A DNA stretch of 17,966 nt from Pseudomonadota bacterium (lineage in GTDB: Bacteria; Desulfobacterota; Desulfovibrionia; Desulfovibrionales; Desulfovibrionaceae). The position numbers and the translations under genes were made by a program. The stretch covers positions 1-17,966 of the forward strand of contig JAFABC010000261.1 in assembly GCA_023426275.1 (NCBI GenBank). Direction: 5' to 3'. Every line of letters begins with the position of its first letter. Position 1 is the first letter of the stretch. The notes beneath the pieces are model-generated. The model was not told the DNA's origin. It saw nothing but the letters and a program-made list of their open reading frames with translations, and made no database searches. This document shows, in pieces, positions 1 to 9,088 of the stretch.

Positions 1-883
1 GGCCGGAGTCGCTGGCGGGACGCCGCGCGGGCGTGGCCGGCTCCTTCTTGGGATCCGGCATGGAAATGATGCGGACCTTGGGGGCCGAGGGCTCGGGACG
101 CCTGGGTTTGCGCCGGTTCTTTTCGGCATCCGCCTCGCCGGCGGCCGCGGCCTGGGCCGGGGCTTCCCGGTCGGCCGGAGCGGCGGGCTCGCTTTTTTCC
201 GGCGTCGGCGCCTGCGGCGCGGCCGTGGCGGTCGGCTCGGGCGTGGCCTGCGGCTCCTGGCCGGCGGTTTCCACCGGAGCGGCGGGCGTCGCCGGCGCTT
301 CCTGTTCGGGCGCGGCGGCCACCGTTTCAGCGGCCGGGGTCTCGGGCGCGACGGGCTCCGGTTCGGGTTCGGGCTCCGGCTGCACGGCCGGGCGGATCAC
401 CCGGGCGGTCTCCAGAATTTCGGGGCGCTCCGGCTTTTCCGCCACAGGCGCCTTTTCGGCCGGGGCTTCGACGACCTCGGCGACCACGGGAGCCTCGGGC
501 TCCTGCGGTTCGGGCGCGGACGCCTCTTCCCGGGGTTCCTCGCGGGGGGCCTCGGCGGGCGGCGGCGTCGCGGCGGCCGCGGCCTCCTGGTCGCTTTCGT
601 CCGTGGGCCGGGCTTCGGGTTCGGGGGGAGAGGGCGGGGCCGGGGGCACGGGGGCGGCTTTGCGGCGACGGACGATGACGCCGGGCTGGACCTCCGTATC
701 GATGACCTGGGTGCGGCCGGTCTGGCCCTGGCGCACGCGGGCGCGCACTTGCGCGGCCTCCTCGTCGGAGAGCGTGGCCAACTGGCTTTTGACCTGGATG
801 CCGAGCTCACGCAGGACCTGGAGCAACTCCTTGTTGCCGATCCCCAGTTCCCTGCTAATGTCCTTCATTTTGATTCTATTCAC
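1..883 (-). CDS. infB: Translation initiation factor IF-2, N-terminal part (runs off the left edge)
   Basis: IF-2 is the GTPase that places initiator tRNA on the 30S subunit and promotes subunit joining. Only the first 294 codons are present; the GTPase core lies beyond the window. The frame is open from GTG at 883 to the edge. The first ~55 residues (MNRIKMKDISRELGIGNKEL...) form the small IF2_N helical domain, with the typical 'LGIGNKELLQVLRELGIQVKSQ' type sequence. After that comes a long Pro/Ala/Glu linker, including an EPEPEPEP run near 358-381, usual for delta-proteobacterial IF-2. I prefer the GTG start because GGAGGAGGGGG (about 888-898) sits just upstream; the in-frame ATG at 868 has no such site. 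The gene overlaps the end of ylxR by 8 bases and is the last visible gene of the rimP-nusA-ylxR-infB operon. The long plus-strand frame opposite is a shadow. Confidence 0.93.
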   Translation of the reverse strand, partial: MNRIKMKDISRELGIGNKELLQVLRELGIQVKSQLATLSDEEAAQVRARVRQGQTGRTQVIDTEVQPGVIVRRRKAAPVPPAPPSPPEPEARPTDESDQEAAAAATPPPAEAPREEPREEASAPEPQEPEAPVVAEVVEAPAEKAPVAEKPERPEILETARVIRPAVQPEPEPEPEPVAPETPAAETVAAAPEQEAPATPAAPVETAGQEPQATPEPTATAAPQAPTPEKSEPAAPADREAPAQAAAAGEADAEKNRRKPRRPEPSAPKVRIISMPDPKKEPATPARRPASDSG

Positions 884-1123
884 CTTGCCCCCTCCTCCGG
901 CGTCCGGTCCTTCCGGAGTATTTCGAAAATTTCTCGGCGCACTCGGGGTTGGCGCAGAGATAGTGCCCCCGCCCGGGCATGACGCCCCGGGGATCGGACA
1001 CGAGGCCGCCGTCGCCGCCTGGCGCGAAAACATGGCGGCGCAGCTGGCTTTTGGGAAAACGTCCCCGGCACATCACGCACATGCGCGTGGGGGAGGCGGG
1101 GCGCATTGTCGTCTCTTGTTGCT

Positions 1124-1127
<4 letters not shown>
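876..1127 (-). CDS. ylxR: YlxR family (DUF448) RNA-binding protein
   Basis: This is a small basic protein of 83 aa, the usual size for YlxR. It is a nucleic-acid-binding protein that in many bacteria lies between nusA and infB, as here. Visible marks are a CxxC pair (C17, C20, in RMCVMCRGRFPK), the 'DPRG..PGRGHYLC' segment typical of the family (about residues 45-58), and a second Cys pair, C58 and C63. The C-terminus is Arg-rich (GRRRRG). The ATG at 1127 overlaps the nusA stop as ATGA, suggesting translational coupling. No strong ribosome site precedes it, and Met8 (1106) is an alternative start. Its stop lies inside the start region of infB. The exact role in this organism is not visible from sequence; in the family it has been linked to RNA binding and to regulation of translation or RNase P. 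Confidence 0.9.
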
Positions 1128-2589
<1,462 letters not shown>

Positions 2590-2593
<4 letters not shown>

Positions 2594-3156
2594 GGGGTTC
2601 CCTCCGAGGCCCCGGACGAGGGATCGTCCTTGGCCACTTCTTCGGAAATGGCGTCAAAGGCGTGAATGAGGCGGATCTTCTCCGCCTCTTCGAAATCAAA
2701 GGCAAGGGCGAACGCGTTCGGCCCGGGATCGACGGTCATGGTGACGCGCGAGCCGTCGACCGTGGTCAGTGTTCCCCGGAAACGTTTGCGTCCGTCGCGT
2801 GGGACCGTGAGCTTGGCCTCGATCTCCCGGCCCAGGTAGGGCGGGAGCTGGCCGGCCTCGAAAAAACGGCGGCCAAGGCCCGGTGAGGACACTTCCAGCA
2901 CGTAGGGGCCGTGAAACAGGTCTTCCATGTCGAGCAGGGTCCCGAGGTGGCGGCTGACCTTGGCGCATTCGTCAATGGTCACCCCCTGCCGCTCGGGTGT
3001 GCGCGGCGTGTCCGGGGCGAGATCGAGATACAGGCGCACCAGTTGGCGATGTCCCGACGCAGCCATTTCCACCCCCCAGGGCGCAAGGCCCATGGAGGCG
3101 AGATAGGGGGAGATAAGCTCCCGGATTTTTTCAGGCACGACGTTCGTTCGCTGCAT
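2590..3156 (-). CDS. rimP: Ribosome maturation factor RimP
   Basis: RimP is needed for maturation of the 30S subunit. The protein is 188 aa from the chosen start; typical members are about 150-180 aa. Family marks are the GVTIDECAKVSRHLGTLLD segment (about residues 63-81), the EVSSPGLGRRF motif (about 93-103, usually written EVSSPGLDRPL) and a C-terminal SH3-like part with GTLTTVDGSRVTMTVD. I chose ATG at 3156 because AAAGGA lies 5 bases upstream. A TTG 18 bases earlier, adding six residues (MLTKDA), would place the start inside the 3' flank of a terminator and lacks a ribosome site. The ~20 residues after the core (AISEEVAKDDPSS...) are a polar tail. It is the first protein gene of the minus-strand operon, and its stop overlaps the nusA ATG. 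Confidence 0.95.
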
Positions 3157-3172
3157 GGCATCCTTTGTCAGC

Positions 3173-3203
3173 AAAAAAAAAGTGGACCGATCGTCAGGCC
3201 CAC
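3173..3203 (-). terminator. Intrinsic terminator between tRNA-Gly and rimP (possible attenuator)
   Basis: On the minus strand a 7-bp stem, GTGGGCC/GGTCCAC with one G-U pair (3197-3203 with 3182-3188), is followed immediately by nine T (3181-3173). This is a good Rho-independent terminator for transcripts from the tRNA promoter. The rimP start is only 16 bases beyond the T run, so there is no room for a separate promoter. rimP transcription must either read through this site or start upstream of it. Confidence 0.8.
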
Positions 3204-3241
3204 CTTGTCACAACAACCGGGTTGGTTGGGAGACTCAGGTT

Positions 3242-3317
3242 TGGAGCGGGCGACGAGGATCGAACTCGCGACACCAAGCTTGGGAAGCTTGTACTCTACC
3301 AGCTGAGCTACGCCCGC
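3242..3317 (-). tRNA. tRNA-Gly, anticodon CCC
   Basis: This is a complete 76-nt cloverleaf with encoded CCA (3244-3242). The acceptor stem GCGGGCG/CGCCCGC is perfect (3317-3311 with 3252-3246). The D-stem is GCTC/GAGT, and the anticodon stem CAAGC/GCTTG is perfect around a 7-base loop TTCCCAA. The anticodon CCC is at 3284-3282 and reads GGG. The T-stem is GCGAG/CTCGT around TTCGATC. The discriminator base is U, as usual for bacterial tRNA-Gly. The gene lies directly before rimP, comparable to metY before rimP-nusA-infB in E. coli. Confidence 0.97.
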
Positions 3318-3328
3318 TCGAATGGGAG

Positions 3329-3356
3329 GAAATATCATCCTGCGTGGATTTGTCAA
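3329..3356 (-). promoter_or_regulatory. Sigma70-type promoter for tRNA-Gly (and probably the rimP operon)
   Basis: On the minus strand a perfect -35 box TTGACA (3356-3351) is followed by a 16-base spacer and TATTTC (3334-3329) as a partial -10. Transcription would start about 5 bases before the tRNA 5' end at 3317. The -10 box is a weak match, so the exact start is uncertain. Confidence 0.65.
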
Positions 3357-3431
3357 GGCCGTGTGTGTCCGCTTCGGAAAAAAACACCGCCCGTCGCGCC
3401 CGGTCCGGCCGTTGCGTCCGGGGCGGAATGG

Positions 3432-3448
3432 CTGGCCCGCAAGTTGCA
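3432..3448 (+). promoter_or_regulatory. Sigma54 (RpoN) -24/-12 promoter of the flagellar operon
   Basis: The sequence CTGGCCCGCAAGTTGCA matches the sigma54 consensus (YTGGCACGrNNNTTGCW) with only one core mismatch. The invariant GG (3434-3435) and GC (3446-3447) are exactly 10 bases apart. Transcription would start near 3459, just before the flgF ribosome site at 3461-3467. The leader would thus be very short. An activator of the FlrC/NtrC type would be needed; no clear upstream activator site was recognised in the ~110 bases upstream. Confidence 0.85.
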
Positions 3449-3475
3449 AGTCCCGGGGCCAGGAGGACCCGCTTC

Positions 3476-4258
3476 ATGGAAATGAGCATGTACAGCGCGC
3501 TTTTTGGGGCCTTGTCCACGGAAAAGCGTCTCGATCTGTCCGCCAATAATTTGGCGAACGTCAATACCACCGGCTACAAGCGCGACCGGGTCTCCTTCGA
3601 GGATACTTTTTTGCGCTACGCCCACGATTACCATGTCGATCCGCGCGGCAACATCCGGGCAAAAGAGCTTTTCCCCCGGGCCGACCTCATCGCCAAGCCG
3701 CGGCTGGCCCAGCAGCAGATCGATTTCAGCCAGGGGGCGTTGCAGCTGACCGGCAATCCCCTTGATCTGGCCATCCAGGGCCAGGGCTTTTTCAAGGTCG
3801 CCGGTCCGGGCGGCACGGCCTACACCCGAAACGGCGCGTTCCACCGTTCGGCCGAGGGAATGCTCGTCACCGACCAGGATCTGCCGGTGCTCGGCAACGG
3901 CGGCCCCATCCAGCTGCCCGAAGGCGCCGACATCTCCGTGGACGGGGCCGGCGCGATCTACGTCGACGGGGCGCAGGTGGGCCAGCTCGACGTGGTGCGC
4001 GTCCAAAATCCCGACGCCCTCAAGAAATACGGCGCCAATCTCTACATGCCCCAGGACGGGGCGACCATCCAGGAGGGGCCGGCCGAGGAGGCCGAAACGC
4101 AGGTGGCCCAGGGCTACCTGGAAAAGCCCAATGTCGAGGTGGTGGAGGAAATGGTCAACATGATCGAAACCCAGCGAACCTACGAGGCCTACCAGAAGGT
4201 CATTTCGGGCACGAACGACCTCGACACCAAGGCCATCCGCGTGGGCACGGACAAGTAG
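3476..4258 (+). CDS. flgF: Flagellar basal-body rod protein FlgF
   Basis: FlgF is a proximal rod component, placed between FlgC/FlgB and the distal rod FlgG, and is exported by the flagellar type III system. The 260-aa product starts MEMSMYSALFGALSTEKRL and carries the rod signature LSANNLANVNTTGYKRD (about residues 22-38). The central region has NPLDLAIQGQGFFKV, and the C-terminal coiled-coil segment reads QGYLEKPNVEVVEEMVNMI, typical of FlgF/FlgG. I chose ATG 3476 because AGGAGGA (3461-3467) is 8 bases upstream. The same frame stays open far upstream (to 3155) but that part overlaps the tRNA and promoter. It is the first gene of the sigma54-driven operon, 29 bases before flgG. Confidence 0.95.
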   Translation: MEMSMYSALFGALSTEKRLDLSANNLANVNTTGYKRDRVSFEDTFLRYAHDYHVDPRGNIRAKELFPRADLIAKPRLAQQQIDFSQGALQLTGNPLDLAIQGQGFFKVAGPGGTAYTRNGAFHRSAEGMLVTDQDLPVLGNGGPIQLPEGADISVDGAGAIYVDGAQVGQLDVVRVQNPDALKKYGANLYMPQDGATIQEGPAEEAETQVAQGYLEKPNVEVVEEMVNMIETQRTYEAYQKVISGTNDLDTKAIRVGTDK

Positions 4259-4287
4259 CCTGAAAGGACAACGGGAGGAAACCCGCC

Positions 4288-5070
4288 ATGATGCGATCCC
4301 TTTGGACGGCCACCACCGGCATGGTGGCCATGCAGATGCAGATAGACACCATGTCCAACAACCTGGCCAACGTGAACACGGTGGGCTTCAAAAAGAGCCG
4401 GGCCGAATTCGAGGACCTCATGTACCAGACCCTCCAGGTGGCCGGCACCGAGACCGTGGGCGGCAACCGCCTGCCCACCGGGTTGCAGGTCGGCCTTGGC
4501 GTCAAGCCGACGACGGTGCACAAGTTCTTCACCCAGGGCGACCTGCAAAACACCGGCAACCAGCTCGACATCGCCATCCAGGGCCAGGGCTTTTTCAAGG
4601 TCGACGTCAACGGCCGCGAGCTCTACACCCGGGCCGGCTCCTTCAAGCTCAACCAGGACGGCACCATCGTCACGGCCAACGGCTATCCGCTCCAGCCGGC
4701 CTTTTCCGTGCCCACGGAAACGAAATCCATCACCATCACGGAAAACGGCCACCTGTCCTGCCTCGACCAGAACAGCGAGGAGCTGGCCGCCACCGACATC
4801 CCGCTTTACACCTTCATCAACCCCGCCGGCATGACGGCCGAGGGGCGCAACCTCTATTCCACCAGCCAGGCCTCGGGCGCGGCCACGGAAGTGACCCCCG
4901 GCGACCAGAATGCCGGCACCCTGGCCCAGGGCTACCTGGAAATGTCCAATGTGGAGCTCGTCGACGAAATGGTCGGGCTCATCGTGGGCCAGCGGGCCTA
5001 CGAGGCCAACTCCAAGGCCATCACCACGGCCGACGGCATGTTGCAGACGGCCGTCAACGTGAAGCGGTAA
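4288..5070 (+). CDS. flgG: Flagellar distal rod protein FlgG
   Basis: FlgG forms the distal rod that passes through the P- and L-rings. The product is 260 aa, the normal length, and is clearly full. It starts MMRSLWTATTGMVAMQMQID, then has the rod/hook signature MSNNLANVNTVGFKKSRAEF (about residues 22-41). The middle has NQLDIAIQGQGFFKVDVNG and the end QGYLEMSNVELVDEMVGLI and QRAYEANSKAI. The FlgG identity (as against FlgF) is supported by the MMRSLWTA start and the L..LQVGLGV region. GGGAGGA (4273-4279) precedes the ATG by 8 bases. Gene order flgF-flgG-flgA-flgH-flgI is the usual delta-proteobacterial order. Confidence 0.97.
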   Translation: MMRSLWTATTGMVAMQMQIDTMSNNLANVNTVGFKKSRAEFEDLMYQTLQVAGTETVGGNRLPTGLQVGLGVKPTTVHKFFTQGDLQNTGNQLDIAIQGQGFFKVDVNGRELYTRAGSFKLNQDGTIVTANGYPLQPAFSVPTETKSITITENGHLSCLDQNSEELAATDIPLYTFINPAGMTAEGRNLYSTSQASGAATEVTPGDQNAGTLAQGYLEMSNVELVDEMVGLIVGQRAYEANSKAITTADGMLQTAVNVKR

Positions 5071-5098
5071 ATCCCGGGGCAAGGTCACGGAGGACGCC

Positions 5099-6076
5099 AT
5101 GCACACACGCGCGACACCATGGATTCTGGCGGCGATGGTCCTTGCGGCCCAACTGGTCGCGGCCGGTCCGGCCCGGGCCGGGCTGTGGCGGCTGTCCGTC
5201 AAAAACGCGGCCACGGCCGCCGGCGAGCGGGTGCTGCTGTCGGAGATCGCCGAGCCGCAGGGCGAGTTTCCTCCCGACGCCTGGGCCACGCTCAAAAACA
5301 CCGCCCTGTGGTACGCCCCGGAGTCCGTGGGCCGGCAGGCTGTCATCCCGGCGGACAAGCTGCTCGAAGGGCTGCGCTACTATCTGCGCGACGCGCCGGT
5401 CGAATACGCCCTGCCAAACCAGCTCGTGCTGCGGCGCGGCGGCCGGGTGGTGACGGGCGACGAACTGCGCACCATGGCTGTCGAACAATTGACGCCCAAG
5501 GTCGTGGCCCTGGGCGGCGAATCCCGGCTGGTGTCGGTGTCCGTGCCCGACCACCTGTTTCTCGACGACCGGGCCACGGGCGTGCGCGTGGACGTTCCCG
5601 ACGTCACGGCCGGCCGGATGCCGTTCCGCTTTGTCGTGACCGGACCGGAGGACAAGGTGCTGGATCAGGTCCAGGCCCAGGCCGCGGTCGAGCATTTCGC
5701 CCGCGTGCCCGTGGCCATCAAGCCCATCATGCCCCGCGACGGCGCGGCCCTGGAGCAGATCGCCTATGTCTGGGAGCGGCGCAACATGGCCGGCGTCAAG
5801 GGCCGGGTGTTCGATCCCGGCGACGGCAAGTGGCGGGCGCGCCGGGGCGTCGGAGCGGGGCAGATCATCATGGCCGACGACATGGAGCCGCTGCCGCTGG
5901 TGCTGCGCGGCGACCAGGTGCGGGTGGTCTACGAGGGCCGGCACGTGCGCCTGACGCTTCTGGCCGAGGCGCTGACCGACGGCGTGCCCGGCGGCAAGAT
6001 CACGGTGAAAAGCCCCAAGGGCGCGCGCGAGATCACGGGCGTGGTCCGGGACAAGACGACGGTGGTGGTTCAGTAG
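5099..6076 (+). CDS. flgA: Flagella basal body P-ring formation protein FlgA
   Basis: FlgA is a periplasmic chaperone for assembly of FlgI into the P-ring. The 325-aa product is longer than the ~220 aa of enteric FlgA, as is common in delta-proteobacteria; the extra length lies in the N-terminal half. A Sec signal peptide is visible (about residues 1-27, hydrophobic core WILAAMVLAAQLVAA, cleavage likely after PARA). The C-terminal ~130 residues hold the SAF-like domain, with RRGVGAGQIIMADDMEPLPLV and RGDQVRVVYEGRHVRLTLLAEAL. The end, GKITVKSPKGAREITGVVRD, is the family's usual VKN..S.K.I.G.V ending. CGGAGG (about 5088-5093) lies 5 bases before the ATG. Confidence 0.93.
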   Translation: MHTRATPWILAAMVLAAQLVAAGPARAGLWRLSVKNAATAAGERVLLSEIAEPQGEFPPDAWATLKNTALWYAPESVGRQAVIPADKLLEGLRYYLRDAPVEYALPNQLVLRRGGRVVTGDELRTMAVEQLTPKVVALGGESRLVSVSVPDHLFLDDRATGVRVDVPDVTAGRMPFRFVVTGPEDKVLDQVQAQAAVEHFARVPVAIKPIMPRDGAALEQIAYVWERRNMAGVKGRVFDPGDGKWRARRGVGAGQIIMADDMEPLPLVLRGDQVRVVYEGRHVRLTLLAEALTDGVPGGKITVKSPKGAREITGVVRDKTTVVVQ

Positions 6077-6124
6077 GCCCTGCGGCGGCTTTCGCGCGGC
6101 AGCTCAACCAGACGGAGTGCGACG

Positions 6125-6850
6125 ATGAAACACATCCTTATATACCCCCTGGCCCTGGCCGTCAGCGTCCTGGCCGCCTGCGCCCCGGCCACCAAGCAGG
6201 CCAAGCCCATGCCCCAGTTGACGCCGTCCGTGGCCAAGGCGCCGCCGCCGTCGCAAAATCCGGGGTCCATCTTCAGCCAGAACCAGCCCACGTTCCTGTT
6301 CGAGGACACCCGGGCCCGGCGCATCGGCGACATCCTGACCATCAACATCGTGGACACCTCCAAGTCCGACCTCAAGGCCGAGACGAAAAACGACCGGACG
6401 TCGAGCAACAACCTGGGGGTCGCCAACTATTTCGGCAACAAGGAGTTCGCCGGCAACCTGTCCGGCCAGCTCGGCGGTCCGAACTTCGGCATGAAGGGGC
6501 TGGTGGGCGCCGAGAACATGGTCAGCGCCAGCACCGCCCAGAAGTTTCAGAGCAAGGGCGAGACCAAGCGGGAATCCGCCGTCACCGCCTCGGTGGGCTG
6601 CCGCATCGTCAATATCCTGCCCGGCGGCGTCATGCAGGTCGAAGGGGCCCGGCAGACGCGGGTGAACAACGAAAACCAGATCATCGTGGTCAAGGGGCTG
6701 GTGCGGCCCATCGACGTGACGCCGGACAACACCGTCGCCTCGACCCAGTTGGCCGATTGCCAGATCGAGTACTACGGCGAGGGGGATCTGGCCGACCGGC
6801 AGAAGAGCGGTTGGCTGGCCCGCCTGCTCGACAACGTCTGGCCGTTTTAA
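6125..6850 (+). CDS. flgH: Flagellar L-ring lipoprotein FlgH
   Basis: FlgH forms the outer-membrane L-ring around the rod. The 241-aa product begins with a lipoprotein signal (MKHILIYPLALAVSVLAAC), with a VLAAC lipobox and lipidated Cys19. The mature part has the family features GSIFSQNQPTFLFEDTRARR, IGDILTINIVDTSKSD, ASTAQKFQSKGETKRES, NILPGGVMQVEG and VKGLVRPIDVTPDN, ending in DNVWPF. The start follows GGAG by about 8 bases. The 48-base gap after flgA shows nothing else. It is followed by flgI after a 25-base gap. Confidence 0.96.
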   Translation: MKHILIYPLALAVSVLAACAPATKQAKPMPQLTPSVAKAPPPSQNPGSIFSQNQPTFLFEDTRARRIGDILTINIVDTSKSDLKAETKNDRTSSNNLGVANYFGNKEFAGNLSGQLGGPNFGMKGLVGAENMVSASTAQKFQSKGETKRESAVTASVGCRIVNILPGGVMQVEGARQTRVNNENQIIVVKGLVRPIDVTPDNTVASTQLADCQIEYYGEGDLADRQKSGWLARLLDNVWPF

Positions 6851-6875
6851 CGTGAGGACACGGGAGCGTAGGGAC

Positions 6876-8036
6876 ATGCACCCCAGTATCGCAAGGACTG
6901 CCGCATCCGTTTTGGCAACCGGGACGCGCCGGACGGCCGCCGTCCTCCTGACGGGACTGCTGCTGGCCGCCGCCACCGTCGTGCTGGCCTCCCGGCCGGC
7001 GCACGGCGCGCGCATCAAGGACATCGCCAGCGTCTCGGGCATGCGCAAGAACCAGCTCGTGGGCTATGGCCTGGTGGTCGGGCTCTCGGGCACGGGCGAC
7101 CAGCGCGGCTCGGATTTCACGGTCCAGTCCATCTACAACATGCTGGACAAGATGGGCGTGCGTGTGGACAAGGCCACGCTCAAGCCGAAAAACGTGGCCG
7201 CGGTCATGGTCACGGCCCAGATGCCGGTTTCGTCCAAGCCGGGCAGCCGCCTGGACGTGACGGTTTCCTCCATCGGCGACTCGTCGAGCCTGCTTGGCGG
7301 CGTGTTGCTCGTCACGCCGCTCAAGGGCGTCGACGGCAACATCTACGCCATCGCCCAGGGGTCGGTGCTGGTCGGCGGCGTGTCGGCCCAGGGGGCCGGG
7401 GCGTCGGTGTCAAAGAACATCACCACGGTCGGCATGTTGCCCGGCGGGGCCAATGTCGAGCGGGCGGTGCCGTTTTCCTTCAACAGCCAGACCGACCTGA
7501 CCCTGTCGCTGCGCAACCCCGATTTTTCCACGGCCACCCGCGTGGCCAAGCGCGTCAACGAGGTCATGGGCGCGGCCATGGCCACGCCGGTCGACGCCGG
7601 CACCGTGCGTCTGGCCGTGCCGCCCGACAACCAGGGCAACCTCGTGCCGCTGCTGGCCTCCATCGAGAACATCGAGGTCACCCCGGACCACCGGGCCCGG
7701 GTGGTGGTGGACGAGAAGACCGGCACCGTGGTGCTCGGCCAGAACGTCCAGATTTCCCCGGTGGCCGTCACCCACGGCAACCTGCAGATCCAGGTGCAGG
7801 AGTCGGCGGACGTGTCCCAGCCGCTGCCTTTCTCCAACGGCCAGACCGTGGTCACGCCGCAGACCAACATCGGCATCAACGAGCAGAACCGCCGGTTGAA
7901 GATGATCGAGGGCGCGACCCTGCAGGAGCTGGTCGAGGGACTCAACGCCCTGGGCGCCACCCCGCGCGACCTCATCAGCATCCTGCGCACCCTGGAAACG
8001 TCCGGAGCCCTGGCCGCCGACCTGGAGGTCAACTAG
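6876..8036 (+). CDS. flgI: Flagellar P-ring protein FlgI
   Basis: FlgI forms the periplasmic P-ring. From ATG 6876 the product is 386 aa. A long Sec signal peptide spans about residues 1-44 (basic TRR, then a hydrophobic LLTGLLLAAATVVLA core, cleavage after AHG). The mature protein opens ARIKDIASVSGMRKNQLVGY and continues GLVVGLSGTGDQRG, the hallmark of the family. The end DLISILRTLETSGALAADLEV is also typical. I chose ATG 6876 because GGGAG lies 9 bases upstream; the longer frame from GTG 6852 would add eight charged residues and lacks a good site. The stop is 2 bases before the flgJ ATG, so the two are probably translationally coupled. Confidence 0.96.
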   Translation: MHPSIARTAASVLATGTRRTAAVLLTGLLLAAATVVLASRPAHGARIKDIASVSGMRKNQLVGYGLVVGLSGTGDQRGSDFTVQSIYNMLDKMGVRVDKATLKPKNVAAVMVTAQMPVSSKPGSRLDVTVSSIGDSSSLLGGVLLVTPLKGVDGNIYAIAQGSVLVGGVSAQGAGASVSKNITTVGMLPGGANVERAVPFSFNSQTDLTLSLRNPDFSTATRVAKRVNEVMGAAMATPVDAGTVRLAVPPDNQGNLVPLLASIENIEVTPDHRARVVVDEKTGTVVLGQNVQISPVAVTHGNLQIQVQESADVSQPLPFSNGQTVVTPQTNIGINEQNRRLKMIEGATLQELVEGLNALGATPRDLISILRTLETSGALAADLEVN

Positions 8037-8038
8037 CC

Positions 8039-9055
8039 ATGGCGCTTCCCGAGGGCATGGGCGATGTGGCGGCCACGGCCGGGTTGCAGGGCGATGTGGC
8101 GCAAAAGCTGCGCATCGACGCCCTGAAAAAGACCCTGACCGGCGGCAAGACCAAGGAAGCCAAGCTCCGGGAAGCCTGCCAGGGCTTCGAATCCGTCTTC
8201 ATCTCCAAGCTGTTCTCCCAGATGCGGGCCACCGTGCCCAAGGACGGAATGCTCCACGGGCAGTACGAGGACCAGTATTATTCGATGTTCGACAAGGCCA
8301 TGTCGGACAAGCTGGCCGCCGACGGCGGCATCGGGCTGGCCGACATGATGTACCGCCAGCTCAAGGGCCGGGTGCTCGACAAGGACGGGGGCAAAAAGGC
8401 CGGGCAGGGCGACGTGCTGCCGGCCAACCGGCCGGTGGCGGCGCACGGTTCCTTCGGCCTCGGCAGCGACCGCCTGCCGGTGGGCACGGCCGCGCCGGCC
8501 GCGCCGCGCGGCGTGCAGGCCCAGGAATTTTCCCCGGATGTGGCCGCCGCCCTGGCCCGCCCCGGCGTTGCCGCCCTGGCCCCGGCCCACGATCCGGCCG
8601 CCGGCTCCGAGGCCGACCTCGCCGGGGCCGCCGCCCAGGCAGCCATGCCCATGGCCGCGCCGGTGTCCGGGGAGATCACCTCGGAATACGGCTGGCGCAC
8701 CGATCCTTTCAAGGGCACCCGGGCCTGGCATGCCGGCATGGACATCGCCGCGCCCGCCGGCGAACCCGTGGACGCCTGCTGGGACGGCACCGTGGTCTAT
8801 GCCGGCCGGCGCGGCGGCTACGGCAACGTGGTCGAGGTGGAGCATCCCGGCGGCTGGACGAGCGTGTACGGCCATTTGAGCGGATTTTCGGTCCGGGCCG
8901 GGGATGTCGTCACGGCTGGCGAAAAAATTGCAGAGGTTGGAAGCACCGGGCGTTCCACCGGGCCGCATCTGCACTTCGAGGTGCGGCGGGGCGAGGAGAC
9001 GGTTGACCCGTCGAGCCTGCTGAGCGCGTCGGGACTGCTGCAACAAGATGTGTAA
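8039..9055 (+). CDS. flgJ: FlgJ-type rod assembly protein fused to an M23 (LytM) peptidase
   Basis: The 338-aa product has two parts. Residues ~25-110 are the FlgJ rod-cap domain (LREACQGFESVFISKLFSQM, YYSMFDKAMSDKLAADGGIGLADMM). After an Ala/Pro-rich linker (~120-205), residues ~207-330 are an M23/LytM metallopeptidase domain. By alignment with LytM, zinc ligands are H231 and D235 (HAGMD) and H312; H279 (YGHL) and H310 of HLHFEV complete the site. All are present, so it should be an active peptidoglycan endopeptidase. Enteric FlgJ carries a glucosaminidase instead. The job would be to scaffold the rod and open the cell wall for it. GGAGG (8024-8028) lies within the flgI end. The product has no Sec signal, as expected for export through the flagellar apparatus. 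Confidence 0.93.
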   Translation: MALPEGMGDVAATAGLQGDVAQKLRIDALKKTLTGGKTKEAKLREACQGFESVFISKLFSQMRATVPKDGMLHGQYEDQYYSMFDKAMSDKLAADGGIGLADMMYRQLKGRVLDKDGGKKAGQGDVLPANRPVAAHGSFGLGSDRLPVGTAAPAAPRGVQAQEFSPDVAAALARPGVAALAPAHDPAAGSEADLAGAAAQAAMPMAAPVSGEITSEYGWRTDPFKGTRAWHAGMDIAAPAGEPVDACWDGTVVYAGRRGGYGNVVEVEHPGGWTSVYGHLSGFSVRAGDVVTAGEKIAEVGSTGRSTGPHLHFEVRRGEETVDPSSLLSASGLLQQDV

Positions 9056-9088
9056 TCGCTTGCGATTGCGAGAAGATGGAGGGCGGCC

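Noticed and set aside
3155..3475. N-terminal extension of flgF
   Set aside because: It crosses the tRNA and both promoters; the ribosome site at 3461-3467 points to ATG 3476.
5119..6855. 578-aa plus-strand frame over flgA and flgH
   Set aside because: It is an out-of-frame Arg/Gly/Pro-rich translation across two well-supported genes.
9054..9067. Hairpin AATCGC/GCGATT at the flgJ stop as a terminator
   Set aside because: It has only a short stem and no T run, and flgN follows at once with a good ribosome site.
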